Positions 41,224-52,900 of a stretch of DNA of 64,000 nucleotides are shown here, in pieces. Position 1 is the stretch's first letter. Every line of letters begins with the position of its first letter. The DNA is taken from the NCBI GenBank assembly GCA_964019135.1, contig OZ025260.1:33226254-33290253 (forward strand), written 5' to 3'. The stretch comes from Arenicola marina (taxonomy: Eukaryota > Annelida > Polychaeta > Arenicolidae). Made by a program: the position numbers and the translations under genes. The notes beneath the pieces were generated by a model that was not told where the DNA came from, did not search any database, and saw only the letters and a program-made list of their open reading frames with translations.

Positions 41224-42084
41224 TTAGGAGTGAAAGGCGTCGGACTTCCAACGGCCTGCCTGCCTGATTGAGTCAGCTGAACAGTTGTCCGCTGCAAGCT
41301 GGGTGGCCCGCCCAATGCGGAATGAATGTGTATTGTAACGCCGCTCGGGGAAACCTCCAAGCTGAAGCGTGAGTTTTAAAATGTGAGCCACTTTTTGCCT
41401 ATTAAATGGTCGGCCGTCGAGTGTGAGGAAGATAGGGCCTGGGGTGGGAGCCGAACATGTAGGTAAGCCTGCAAGTTTGCAACGGGACATGTTACTGACG
41501 GGTGGGGTTGAACAGTGAGTTTGGTGGTTTGTCCTTGACTGTGCTTATATTTGTGAAATGTAATGTGGAGAAGTTGAGTGCCATTGGCAAGCGATGTGAC
41601 AGAGATTTGTTCCTCGTTTAATGATATTATCTGAGTTGTTGTTGGATACCGGGAGCTCTCCAATGCGTAAGCAAGCATGGAATGCCAATGAGAAAACAGC
41701 CTTAAAGAGTCGGACCTCAAAGGGGGAGACCGCTGCGTATTGTACTTGGTTGAGGAGTAATAGCAGAATGTTGTGTGTGATGGGCAGTAGCTGTGAGGTA
41801 GACTGGGCGCACTTTTTGATCCCCATTAACATGCGTTTAATGAGGAAGTTTGCAGTGGGGTCATTGAGGGATCTTATTTTGTGAGCGAATGCAATGGCAG
41901 ACACGTAAGTGAGGATGGTTGAGTGTTTCTTCCCCGCGGAATGAAGAGAAGCTATGAAGGCTGCTATGGAAGATTCCGTGCCTGGGGGCTCTACTGGCAA
42001 GGACTGCTTGCGCAGGAAAGCGACATACTGGTCCCAGTTTCGCTGATAGGCTTGGACGGTTGATCTCTGGAGAGAGCTCGCCAC
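41224..42084 (-). pseudogene. DIRS-like tyrosine recombinase, nucleophile codon lost
   Basis: The N-terminal SAM-like half (STVQAYQRNWDQYVAFL) leads to HACLRIGEL, the first catalytic arginine. After a frame change near 41640 the sequence continues in another frame and returns to the first near 41460, where HSFRIGRAT (H-x-x-R) and AGRWKSDAFHS follow. The next codon, where the tyrosine nucleophile is expected before IR, is TAA (41224-41226). Two shifts plus this stop make the enzyme inactive in this copy. Confidence 0.75.
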
Positions 42085-42165
42085 TAAAGTGTCTATTGTG
42101 GCTTGAAGTTCTCTGGAAGGTATTCTGCTGGAAATTGTGCGGCTGAGGCTTCATCCCGTACTCGC

Positions 42166-42747
42166 TTAGCAGGAGTGACCTGGAGTGACCTGTGAGCGAA
42201 AAATGGCATCAGCTAGTATGTTGGTTACACCTGGTATGTGTTTTGCTTTAAATGTTGTGTTGTTGTGAAGACATGCAAGGGTGAAAGGTCGAAGAATACC
42301 CATTATGACTGGGTCGCGCGAAGTTTGCTTGGTGACAATGTCCGTAACAGCCTTGTTGTCACAATGCAATGTGACTACAGTACGTGTTGCGCATTTTGTA
42401 TCCAAAAACACGAATTAGGAGGAGGGTAGGGTACAATTCGAGAACCGCGATGTGATAAGTGCGCCACGAGGGAGGCCATGTGCCTTGTATCCACGAGAAG
42501 CCGAAAGTCCCCCCATACCCAATGCCGGAGGCATCTGTGAACATATTGATGGTTGCAGAGTCTGCGTGTGAGGGCTTAGAGATGATGGTGATGCCATTGT
42601 ATGATTGTAGGAAATGATGCCACATGTGTAAGTCCTGTTTTGCTTCATGTCTGAGCCGAATATAGTGTAAGTGACAGAGGATGCCCCTAGTGAGGTCAAT
42701 GAGTCTGCGGATGAATGGTCGGCCTGGTTTAACGACGGATGTGGCAA
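42166..42747 (-). pseudogene. DIRS-like RNase H region
   Basis: Overlapping frames contain the RNase H signatures INMFTDASGIGYGG (first aspartate), LELYPTLLLIRVFG, LHCDNKAVTDIV (aspartate) and HIPGVTNILADAI (last aspartate). They lie directly after the RT and before the recombinase, as in DIRS elements. A frameshift separates the first two motifs from the last two. Confidence 0.75.
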
Positions 42748-42779
42748 AGTGTAGTTTACCGATGATAGATTGCAGCTGT

Positions 42780-43817
42780 CTCAGAGTAATCTTCGTAGAG
42801 GCAAGGTGGGTGGCAATGTCAGCAGCGTAACTAGCTGCCGCTTCTCCGTCGGCAGACGTGCCCGGAAAAGTGCTGTGTCTAGTTAAATGCCTAGAAAGGT
42901 GAGGGTTTGTGTCGGGACCACTGTTTTGTCAGAGGCCAGTGGGACCCCAATGTCCTGTGCTAATCGGATGAAAGTAGAGAGTTGAGACTGACAACCCAGC
43001 AGAGAACAGTGAAGGAAGAGAAATCGTCCAAGATTTTTTTTGTGTTAACCACGGAATAGTGGGTCTCCTGTATCCACTGCAGGGTGTCAGAGAAACGTTA
43101 GAATATGGCACAGGCTGCAGCACAGCCCATGGGAAGACACTTGTCGCAGTAGAAAAGTCTCCTCCATGTGAAACCCATTAAATGATACTGTAAAGGGTGT
43201 AATGGGAGCAGTCTAAAGACATTGCTGATGTCGGATTTAGTCATGAAGACTTGTTGTGACTCGTTTTGAATGACGTGGATTTTGTGTATGGCTTAAAAGA
43301 GGGTTTGGTATTTAACGGATGTGTCTTCCGACGGGATACCTTTGTTGACTGAGGGCTGGTCGTATGGGTAAGATAGATTGTGAAGCAGTCTGTATGCTCC
43401 GGGAGTTTGCTTCTCTCTGAGAGCGAGAGGGGAAGATTTGAAGTTGACAAATGGTGGCTCTACGAATGGCCCCGCAATACGATCAGCCGCTAACTCCTGC
43501 TGCAGTTTGGTATCCACTGCCGCGGGGTTAATCAGCGCTGATCGAGAGTTAGTCGCGTTGAGTGGGCATTCCAGGCCTTTGAACCCTACTACAAAGCCTT
43601 CAGTGAAGCCTGTGACTAGTTCTGACTTAAGCTGGGAGGGGTAGTCACGTAGGTATGAAAGGAGCCTGTTAATCTTTAGGGGCGTGGGCAGGCCTGTGGC
43701 TTGGGTGGTTGACGGAGCACATGAAGATGGGATGTGCTTTTTGGCAGCGGAAACAGGCGTGTTTGTATTTACACTGCCCGCGGGAGTTACACCTCTGGCC
43801 TTTAGCGTAAAAGGCAA
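42780..43817 (-). pseudogene. DIRS-like reverse transcriptase region
   Basis: The 174-codon frame to 43293 holds the RT N-terminus with the conserved GPFVEPPF and YRLLHNLSYP motifs. In other frames downstream are DISNVFRLLPLHPLQY, the CLPMGCAAACAIF segment and the catalytic LDDF near 43030. Stops at about 43315 and 43080 and frame changes show it is inactive. Confidence 0.75.
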
Positions 43818-44855
43818 AGCAGAAACCTTTTGGCACAGGTGTGGTTCCTCGTGGGCCAGGGGGGGGGGGGGGGGGCAAGTGGCCCGGGAAATGGACGGAA
43901 ACTGTTGCGGGGCATGACGTACCGCGTAGCCTGGTGAAGCAAATCCTGCCTCACGGTAGACCAGGTGCAGTGGGTGAATTCGCGGTCAAGGCGAAATTGT
44001 TGGTCATATAATAGCCAATGCGCCCCCTGCTCTGCCAAGTTCTTTATGTCGCGAGCGTATGTTAAAATGTCATTTAGCTGCCCCGGGAACCTGTCAACGT
44101 AAATGGCTGTGTAGATATCCCATGCAGGCCCTACCCCAGTCCTGGATACTCAGGTCCGTGGGCGGGCCTGGGAGAAACTCAGAGATGGACGCTGGTCGTC
44201 GACTTCGAGGGAGAGGGTGTAAGTCCCATGCTGATGTAACAATTCAGCGAGGTCCAGATAAAGGTGGCCCCAGATACGCTGCTTAGTTTTAATGGGGATT
44301 TTTTGTCCTATGGGGGCCCCAGCTGACACCATGGGTCATGGTCGCGCAGGCGCGATGGGTGGCATGGAAAGCAGCTCACCTTGCTTGTCAGCTGGGCAAC
44401 CACCCAAAATGTCATCGACATTCCACGCGGCGGGTCCGTCACCAAGCAGAGGGTTGGGAGTGGGGTCAGTCTCAGCGGACAGCGGCTGTGCAGCTGGTGT
44501 AGTGATTTGTTCAGCCAACCCGCAGATCAGCAGTGGTCGTAGCTGGAGCCTGCGAGGGGCGTACAGGGTGCTGCAGGGTGTGTGCCGCGGTCATCGCCGC
44601 AGCCAGTGACGACATCTGCTCCATGCACTTGTTTAACTGGGACATCGCCGCAGCCAGTGACGACATCTGCTCCATGCACTTGTTTAACTGGGACATCGCC
44701 TGTGATGTCTGTTAGAGGAGGTCGTGGAAAGTATCATCGGTTGTAGTGTCGGTGGTATCTGGTGGCTCCTGACTGGAGCGCCCCCTCTTAGGCTTAGGCA
44801 CAGCCTCAGCAGCCTCCACCAGCCGATCAGGCTTGCTCCTGGATCGCTTCGGTGG
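43669..44855 (-). pseudogene. DIRS-like element Gag region
   Basis: The first likely ATG is at 44855, giving MPPKRSRSKPDRL, a basic start. The region contains a 51-bp direct duplication (44592-44693) encoding SQLNKCMEQMSSLAAAM twice. It ends in a cysteine/histidine cluster (CFAFYAKGQRCNSRGQCKYKHACFRC) that is a typical nucleic-acid-binding knuckle of these elements. It spans at least three frames, so it is broken. Confidence 0.65.
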
Positions 44856-44994
44856 CATTATGACGGTCTGAAGCGAAAGAGCAAGGTATTCCACACCAGT
44901 GGTGCAGGTAGATATAAATGTTTATAGCCATGCTCTATGTAACGTGTGAGGGGCAGGCAAAATATATAAGATGGAAAAATAAAATAAAAAGTTT

Positions 44995-45590
44995 AAAAGC
45001 GACAGTCTTGCGTCACATGGTTGTGAGTGACTGGGGTGTTAGCTGTGTGCCACATTTGTGTGACTAGCTGGTAGCAAAAATCAGACATGTACTTAACATG
45101 GCGACAGCCATGCATCACGCGTTTGTGACTGACTGATCAATGTGCTAGCCGTGCGCCACAAAAATGTGGCTAGCTGATAGCAAATAACGTTGCATGTACG
45201 GAAATAGACAGCCGTGCGCCAAACATTTTATGTGACTGGCTGTGAGGCGTAGTTAATCATTGGTAATCATGCGCTGGAACAATGCTTGGTTACTAGCCGA
45301 ATACTGTGTAACTGCTAGCAATAAGTAGCCGTGCGCCACAGGAGTGACTAGCTGGGTAATGTAAAAGAAAATACTAGTAAGGGTAGCCGTGCGCCACGCA
45401 CATGTGACTGGCTGGCCGAAATGGTCATGTTGATGTTTGTTGAGCAGGGCCGCCAAAAGCGGAACCATGAACGGGGTCGCTATGACGGCTGAGTGTCTTA
45501 CATCCAGGCACTAGCACCAGTCACGTGACCCATTAGTGTCGCAAAATGATAGCCGTGCGCCACATAACTTTACTTGTGACTAGGCCTAGA
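44995..45590. repeat. Seven to eight short hairpin-like repeats (TAGCCGTGCGCCAC ... GTGACTGGCTG)
   Basis: Units of 30-37 bp at about 45002, 45040, 45103, 45145, 45208, 45326, 45384 and 45550. Each starts (T/C)AGCCGTGCGCCAC and ends GTGACT(G/A)GCTG, so each can fold back (AGCC with GGCT, CCACA with TGTG). Spacing is irregular (about 40-165 bp), unlike a minisatellite. They lie just upstream of the DIRS-like Gag. Confidence 0.75.
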
Positions 45591-45599
45591 TCTAGCCGA

Positions 45600-46980
45600 T
45601 ACGTGGAAACCTAGCCCCAAGACACCCCAGGAACAGTTTTTTTTCCGTTCTATAGTCGTAACGGAAACTATCTGGACAACGAAATTTCCCTTTTACGAGA
45701 AAATATTCACTGATTCGAAGAAAAAAATACTTTCTGTGTGAACTTCAAATCGGAGCCTAATAAGTGTATGTTAACTCACGTTTCGTGAGACACCTGCAAA
45801 TAAACTATAAGCAAATGTTGCTTTGCAGCACTTCGAAGCAGCCGATCGGCTTGATGGCGCCATTCACTGTTTACTGTGACGTCACTGGACGATACCATTT
45901 ACATCTTTGTAAGGGGTCATAGGTTTGAATTCCTTTGTAGTGTTTTATCATTAACTCTGTTTTTAAGCATTGACGCATACCTAAAGTGACCCAGAGGGAA
46001 CTTGAAATCAGTTTAGTATCAATTGAGGCTAAACTTGGATTCATTGCGCGAAAGCAAACGCCTCCTGCAAACGTGGGTACAGCAGATCAACCACTACCCC
46101 CTGACCATTGCATTCAACCTCGGTACCCTGGTCAAATGACGCGATGGACTTTGCCAACCTGACCTAGATTTTGAACCAATCAGGTGGCAGTTGGATGACC
46201 TTTACATTTGCGCGACTGACAAGAGAACGATAAAAACAACATCGTCTGCTCTATTAAATAGCATGGCCGGTCATGTATTGTGAGGATAGGAATCGAGCTG
46301 CAGAGCGGATAAACAATTGTTCAGACAGGCCCCCGTTTATAGGTAAGGAATATGCATAGATTTCGTCCCCAACTCGTAGAGTAAACAAACTAATCCGCAA
46401 ATTTCGATGTCCGGAGAGTTTCAGTTTTGACTGTAGGGTCACAACGGCCTAAAAAATGTCGTAGTACAACCCCAATCTTGTTAAATCCTTATTCTATGGT
46501 TCTTACTCTACGTCTTTGGTGATTTCAAAATATCCGATGGTCATCCATTTAGCACATATGTTTCCCGATATTCACTCAATCGACGACGACCCCGACGATT
46601 CCGCCATTTTGACACTCGTTTGACGTTCGGGGCGATTTGAAAACAACTGGTGGTTGCGCGCCAAAGCGCGTGCATGCCTGCCAAGTACAGATACCGTACC
46701 GATCGGAACAGTGCGCACAGAAAAGTAGTCCACGACTTACCTGTTCATTGTAATTTGTTTTGCGTCAATAAAACATGTTTGTGTATATAATATGTGTATG
46801 TCATATATGACATATGTTTAAAGTTAGATAAAATATTTGTTGTACCCAATCAAAAATGTTTTCGTCTGTTACTAATTTCTACCGCTCCAGTCGCGCCTAG
46901 CCTACGATGCACGCGAGTCTGTTCGTCATCGAAGCGTCTGGCTGTGACAAATAGTCAAACTGTGAAAATCACCTTCAACT
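45600..46980. other. Stretch with no recognised gene
   Basis: Presumed upstream region of the RecQ-like gene. No exon or repeat family was recognised. There is no convincing promoter element beyond AT-rich segments near 46770-46800. Confidence 0.4.
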
Positions 46981-46988
46981 CTGACATT

Positions 46989-49494
46989 ATGGAGGGGGCC
47001 CTCGCCAGCGTGATATCTGCGCTGCATATTTCTTATGAGTTGAAGGCGGAACAAAAGTCGGCCATAAGTCACCTGTGTCGCGGAGAAGACGTGTTCGCCG
47101 TTTTACTCACAGGTTTTGGGAAAAGCGACATCGCCATTTTGCCACGACCTGTAATGGACAAGGTACTCTCATAGTCAAACAGACATCACAAACATAGCAT
47201 AGGCCTATATCTCGCATATATTTTCATCATTCTAGAGCAATCCATTTATCTCTCGGCTGTGACATTCCACTATAATTATTGATGCAACTGACTATAGACT
47301 AGGTCTATATGTATAATGTGTGTTTCACATAGAGAAAGATTGAGCGGCAAGTCATAAAGCTTAACGACTGATCAGTCGTGCTTAACTGCGGTATCCTGTA
47401 ATGTAATGGGCTACTTATCAGACCAAAAGACGGAGGGTCGTTCAATCAAAGGTAGTATGGGCTTATTGAAGGGACCTATTAATATACATTTGTGAGTTTC
47501 AATAAATTAACTGTACAAATCCATTAATTTTCCAGTTGGAAGATACAAAGAAACATTTAGCCCTAGTCGTGAGTCCCCTTGCTGGTCTTATGCGTGATCA
47601 GCTACAGCGTTGGTCCAGTCTAGGGGTGAAGTGTATCGCCACAAACGATGTGTCAGCCACATCAGATGGTAATATCAAGTTAACTTTTCATTTAGCGACT
47701 TGTTCCACTGTAATCAAAACTCATATGACAATGATTGCCATTGCGGCAAGGTAATACTAATTAGCTGTCACCGAAACTGATATCCAAATGTTTAAGAGTG
47801 CTGCAAGATATTAATAATTAGCTTCCGACCTTGTATAGATAGGTTTTCATACAAGAATAATCGAACGACTGAATGCTCAGATATATCACTCTCAGCTACG
47901 GTTTTTCGTTTTCTTTGTTGCCCTTAGTTGTAGAGGAGGATGACTTTTCAGTCGTTTTCACTTCCCCTGAGCTGCTCTTGTCTGAGCAGTGGGATAGTGC
48001 GCTCAAGAGATGGCGTCTCCGCATTTGCCTTCTGGCATTGGATGACGCGCACTGCCTGAGTACTTGGTAATTTAATTGAATGTCATTACAAAAGGAACGT
48101 TCAAAGCCCACTATAACCATTATGTCTAGATCAGCCGAAATTGTAAATGATTGTGTATGAATGGGGTTCCGCTAAGCCGACTACCCCGCTAACCTGGCTG
48201 CCTTTGCAGTTCCATTTGTGGTCGTAATAGCGCCATTCTACTAGGCTATATGGCTATATGTATATTACCTATAATAAATCATTCTTTATTAGGGGTCCTT
48301 CATTTCGCCCGGACTACGCGGGGGTTGCTAGTGTTCGAGCTGTGCTGAGGTGTCCTGTACTCGTCCTAACAGCAACGGGTAACCCAGCCATTTATGAGGA
48401 CGTGATGCAGAGGATGCACTTGGAACCAGCACGCGTTCATACCATTGCCGTAGTGCCAGATAGGTATTCAGGACATTATTATTAAAATATAAGGCCGGTT
48501 CAATATATGAATCAAGGAGCAAGATTTGAGGTTCGGCACTGATGAGCTAAAGTTAGGTCATTGAGATAAAGCTTCTGTTCCTTTGTATAGGCCGAATATA
48601 TACCTGTCATGGGAGGAGAAGGCGACACTGGCTTTTTTGGACTGGTAAGGGACCTTGCTGGCGCAGCAGGACACCAACGCGCCCAAAGCCATCATTTTCA
48701 CCCGGTAAATATAATAACTCCCTATATAAACACACTATAAAGCTAAACCAAACACCCTATGTTGCCCATAGTAACATCATCGTACATGACCCCTGCACTA
48801 TGTAAAACCCCACCCCCACACCCTCCCACAACATCAATATTGAGAAACGGCCCGTCTCTGAGACGAGCACTTTATCTGAGACGCAAGTTAAACCTATTAG
48901 CTAACGCATGCTTACTTCATCGATATAATCCGGGGGTATTATATTTAATCCGGATATATTACATTTAACGTACGCAGTACAATCATCAGTGTCACTGAGG
49001 TCTACCACCATTTGGCCCGCCGTATCGCGTATCGACCAAGGGACCGCCAACGAGGAAAGTATCCTGTGCAAATGTATCATGGCAAGCTCGATCGGACATC
49101 CCAAGAAGGAATACAAGCGGCCTTCTCCTCACCAAACAGCGCCGTCCGCTGTGTTGTGTCCACCGTCGCCGTTGGCATGGGGATCCAGATACCGGATGTT
49201 CAGTTCATCCTACACTGGGGCCCATCATCAAAACTGGTGAATTACTGGCAAGAGGTAGGCAGGTGCGCCCGGGGCGGACGTCCAGGGAAGGCAATCATGT
49301 ACCTGCCGCGAAACTGTCTGAACAGTGACGTCATAGATCAGGACGTGAAGAATCTCGCGAGAGAGACTAGGTGCCTCAGGCTGTTTGTGCTGGAGGCCTT
49401 ACACCTACCACAGGTGAAGTCAAGTGATATCCGAAGCTGTTGTAGTGGGCCAAATTGTTGCAAATTCTGTTCCGAAAGCCGGGAGAATAAGTAG
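46989..49494 (+). pseudogene. RecQ-family DNA helicase, six exons, one in-frame stop
   Basis: Exons 46989-47162, 47536-47668, 47928-48066, 48293-48463, 48591-48704 and 48990-49494 join in phase to 412 codons. Motif I is LLTGFGKSD, Ia LVVSPLAGLMRDQ, II LLALDDAHCLSTW (RecQ normally has DEAH; here Asp replaces Glu), III VLVLTATG, IV KAIIFTR, V VVSTVAVGMGIQIPDV and VI NYWQEVGRCARGG. The end carries a short zinc-binding-like CCSGPNCCKFC. There is no HRDC domain, so it is a compact form. Exon 5 has TAA at 48646-48648 where the frame otherwise continues, so this copy is probably disabled (or the base is polymorphic). It is convergent with the DUF6589-like gene, with 430 bp between the two stop codons. 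Role if intact: ATP-dependent 3'-5' DNA unwinding. Confidence 0.75.
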
Positions 49495-49544
49495 CGGCGG
49501 ACTCAGTCTCATCGCGACAGTTACCAGCTTATGCTCACTCCGTG

Positions 49545-49905
49545 ACTGGCCAAGAGGATGTGGAGGGGGGCAGGGGGAGGGGGGTTGGGGTGGACCCATC
49601 ACAGTTTCCGAGAATTGTATTTACAACCCGTGACAGGCCAATGGGATAGGGACCAAGGAAGAGGGGGGGGGGGCATCACACTTCATTACACTTGTCACAC
49701 TTTTCGAGAACGGTATATACATCCCGTGACTGGCCAAGGAGATGGGGAAGGAGGAAGGGAGGGAGGCAGGTGGGGGGGTGGGGTGGACCCATCACGCTTC
49801 ATCACACTTGTCACACACTTCTGGAACGGTATATACATCCCGTGACTGGCCAAGGGGATGGGGAGGGAGGGAGGGGGGGGGGGTGGACCCTTGGCACCTC
49901 ACACT
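49545..49905. repeat. ~90-110-bp tandem repeat between two convergent genes
   Basis: Four units begin CGTGACTGGCCAAGGGGATG, run through G-rich sequence, 'TGGACCCATCACACTTCATC' and 'GAACGGTATATACATCC'. It fills the gap between the RecQ-like stop (49494) and the DUF6589-like stop (49927). Confidence 0.8.
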
Positions 49906-49926
49906 TGACAGGGTTCCGTGACGGTC

Positions 49927-52900
49927 CTAAATTAGACCAGTAAACGTGTTTTCTGTCCAGTCGTCGCTGACGCTGCTGAGTTCGCGAAGTCGGCGGCCAA
50001 GTGCGTTTGGGTCGCGCAGTCTGTTCCACATCGGTACGTCTTCAAGCGCCTGGTGAGCGCGAGGCCCGCTGTACCGCATCAAACGCCTAGGAGCAAATTC
50101 AGTGATGAATGCGCGTATGTCACGCCTGTAGCTTGGACTGTACGTCTTGGTTGCCATGTCCCGTCGCGACGTCTCCAGGGATCGTAGAAGATCGTCGAGA
50201 TCATTGCCGAAGGCTCCGCTCATTTGGCTGCATCTCCTCAACTGCTCATCTGTGTAATTGCCCCTGCCCCCCTTCAGCATTTCTGCAAGGTGAGAATAAG
50301 GCGTTTGATATGCGTTTAATATGGACATAATCCACAGCGACAACATTATGTTAATGATAAAAGCGCCGTATGTTACATTTGACAACATTAGCTTTAAGAC
50401 AAAAGACTCCAGTGTTACCTTTGAAATCGTTGTTCAAAAACTCATTGACTAAGTCCAAGCCAATGTTTCCTCCAGGTCGTCCACTGAGGTTGGCCACCCT
50501 CTCCCACGTCAACTCCTGTCGGAGCCGCTCAGGAGCTTGACCGCCCGTGTCTGGTAAGATGGAGGAATATTCTATAGCGTGTACACTGTTCTATTCGTTC
50601 TATTTACGTTAAAAAAATGATAATGACAAAAATGTTACTCAACCCGGGAGTAATATTTTCTAATTATTGATTATACCCATGTCTATATAATCAACGTATG
50701 TTGAAAAAGTGTTCTATTAAAAAATACTCAAGTGAGCTTAATAAATACTTATTCGCCAAGGAAAAACATAAAAAAAGGTAAACATATATATAGATAAGTT
50801 CTCAAAGAAAACGTTTCGAAACGATTACTTACAGGCCAACAGCTTGTGCCCAACTATCAGGTACTTGTAATGTCGGCGATGCCAGAAGTCCAGCATATGC
50901 AGCCTCCAGAAGGACAGCATAACCGGGCCATCACCCTCACGCACCGCGTCACGTGGAGCCATGTGGTTGAGGCCTCTCCACAACAGCGAGAGGCTGTGCA
51001 GAAAGACTTTGTCATCTTCATCTTCGCCGTCTCGACACTGGCTGCTGCAGTACCAATCGTCTGGAACACATATGGGTACAGTTTACTGGGTATGCACCTT
51101 TTCCCTATGTTTTTTATAGTAGCTAACCTCAAACTTTGTTACTTGAAACAAAGCAATACTAAGCAATAAGTACTACTTATAGTTTTTGCAAGTATGCTAG
51201 GCCCATTAAAACGTCCTGAAGAGGTACCTTCTTTCTAAACAATTTCCTGATTTGAACACAATTGGTTCACGATCCGGCTCCCTGCGTGGATAAGCTACTC
51301 ACCACCGATGGCATCTCGTTGTAGTCCGAGGCATGATGGGTGATATTTCTCATGGCGCCTGCATTGCACCCCCAAGGAGCAGGATACCATGTCTTTTTGG
51401 TCTGACACGTGCAATACGTGTACCCATCACTGTCTCGGCAGTCCTGGGAGCAGAACCAGTCGCCAACTGGTACCTCGAGTAGAGGAGGACGCAGGCAGCC
51501 GAGGTGAAACCAGGACCGCTTGCAGCGATTGTTGCAACATTGGACCATGTTGTCCTCTCTCTCTATAATGAAAACATTATATGTTGATCGTCATTAGGCG
51601 AGCTGGACAAACAAGCCAATCTCTTCACCGAAACTACGAATAACGTACTGACTAAGCGACCATCCATCTAAAGAAACAATATGCACCTTCTTCGCACAGC
51701 CAAAAGGCATAGGTGTCCTCGTTTGCACCCTGGTAGGGTGCCATTGCAAGGCGGACATCGGCAGGATCTACCTCCTGCCAGCAGCGATCGACGACATGGT
51801 GGCTTAGTCGCCGCAACCAAGCCTGCTGCTCGTCTACCTGGTCATCTGGCGGCATGTCCGGAGGTCTGCTGTCCGGGTCGTCCATTCCGGCAAGCGTCAT
51901 GGCTGCAAGGATGGCTAGACCCTCTGTGCTGAACTGTAAAATGAAACATCACACCGCTGTTACATTGACGCTGTGTTGGTTACATGAGATCGCATTGTGT
52001 AAGTATATGTATAACTATCATAATAATAAACTATGTGTAATTACACACCTCAACGAGATCCACGACGTGCTGAAAATTCTGCATGACTGCCCGTGGCACA
52101 GAACGATGACGGAAGAATTCCTTTATGTTGTACAAAGTACCATCATCTGCTACACTGGGCCCCTTGAAAAACGAGTCCATGGTGTCCTGCAAGGATGAAG
52201 AGTATTTAATTAATACTATTTTGATTCAACTGTAGCCAACTATCCTTTAAGAAACAGCTCTAATAATAGCTCTAAATAATATGCATATATTTATCATTGC
52301 TTGTTTAAGGACACGCGTTAAGCATGTGTACAATTGGCGTTACAGTCATTCAATGACCATTATCTACAATATCATCTAACACACCTGAAGCGCGATACCC
52401 TCACGATGAAATTCCTGAGGGGATGGAAGGAGTTCCTTGAGTGCCGCAGCGGCTGTCCAGGCTCCGGATCGTGCTCGCTTGGCATGAATCAGGCGCTCGA
52501 CGCTGAGGCCGTCGCCATTGCATGGCACAGTATGGACGGTCTTCCCAACTTCTGGCACATACTGGTGCAGGTGGTCCATAATGTCAATACAGCCCCCCAA
52601 GGTAGAGGGGTTGGCATCAATGATGCCCAGATTGATGACTTCCGTCTTCGACTGCATTTCGGCCTGAAACTCATGAGGGATATGCCACTCCACTGTCAGA
52701 TGGGTGAGCCGTGGGAGATGGGTGACAAGGATTCTCTCCACCATCACGACCATGCGTTGCCGAATGACGCTCATGTCCTCAAACTGGGGCAAGAAACTGG
52801 CCGGATCAACGTCCAGCGCTGCTATACAGTCCTCCATTGACATGTGGAGCGAGTTGAGTCGGTTTTGTGACGCGAAGGCAAGTGCCGGAAGGCGAAAACG

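Larger units (their letters stand above)
40960..44894 (-). mobile_element. Decayed DIRS-like (tyrosine recombinase) retrotransposon
   Basis: Reading the minus strand from 44894: a Gag-like region, a DIRS-type reverse transcriptase, RNase H, then a tyrosine recombinase in place of an integrase. That order and the recombinase define DIRS-type elements. Frames shift and stops occur several times. I could not identify the terminal or internal complementary repeats with confidence, so the ends are approximate. The hairpin-rich leader at 44995-45590 may belong to it. Confidence 0.8.

Noticed and set aside
44995..45590. tRNA or SINE cluster
   Set aside because: The hairpin units are only 30-37 bp, with no cloverleaf arms and no A/B boxes that I could find.
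51854..52198. Plus-strand open frame with a WLHEIALCKYMYNY segment
   Set aside because: It lies across exons of the minus-strand DUF6589-like gene and has no family features.
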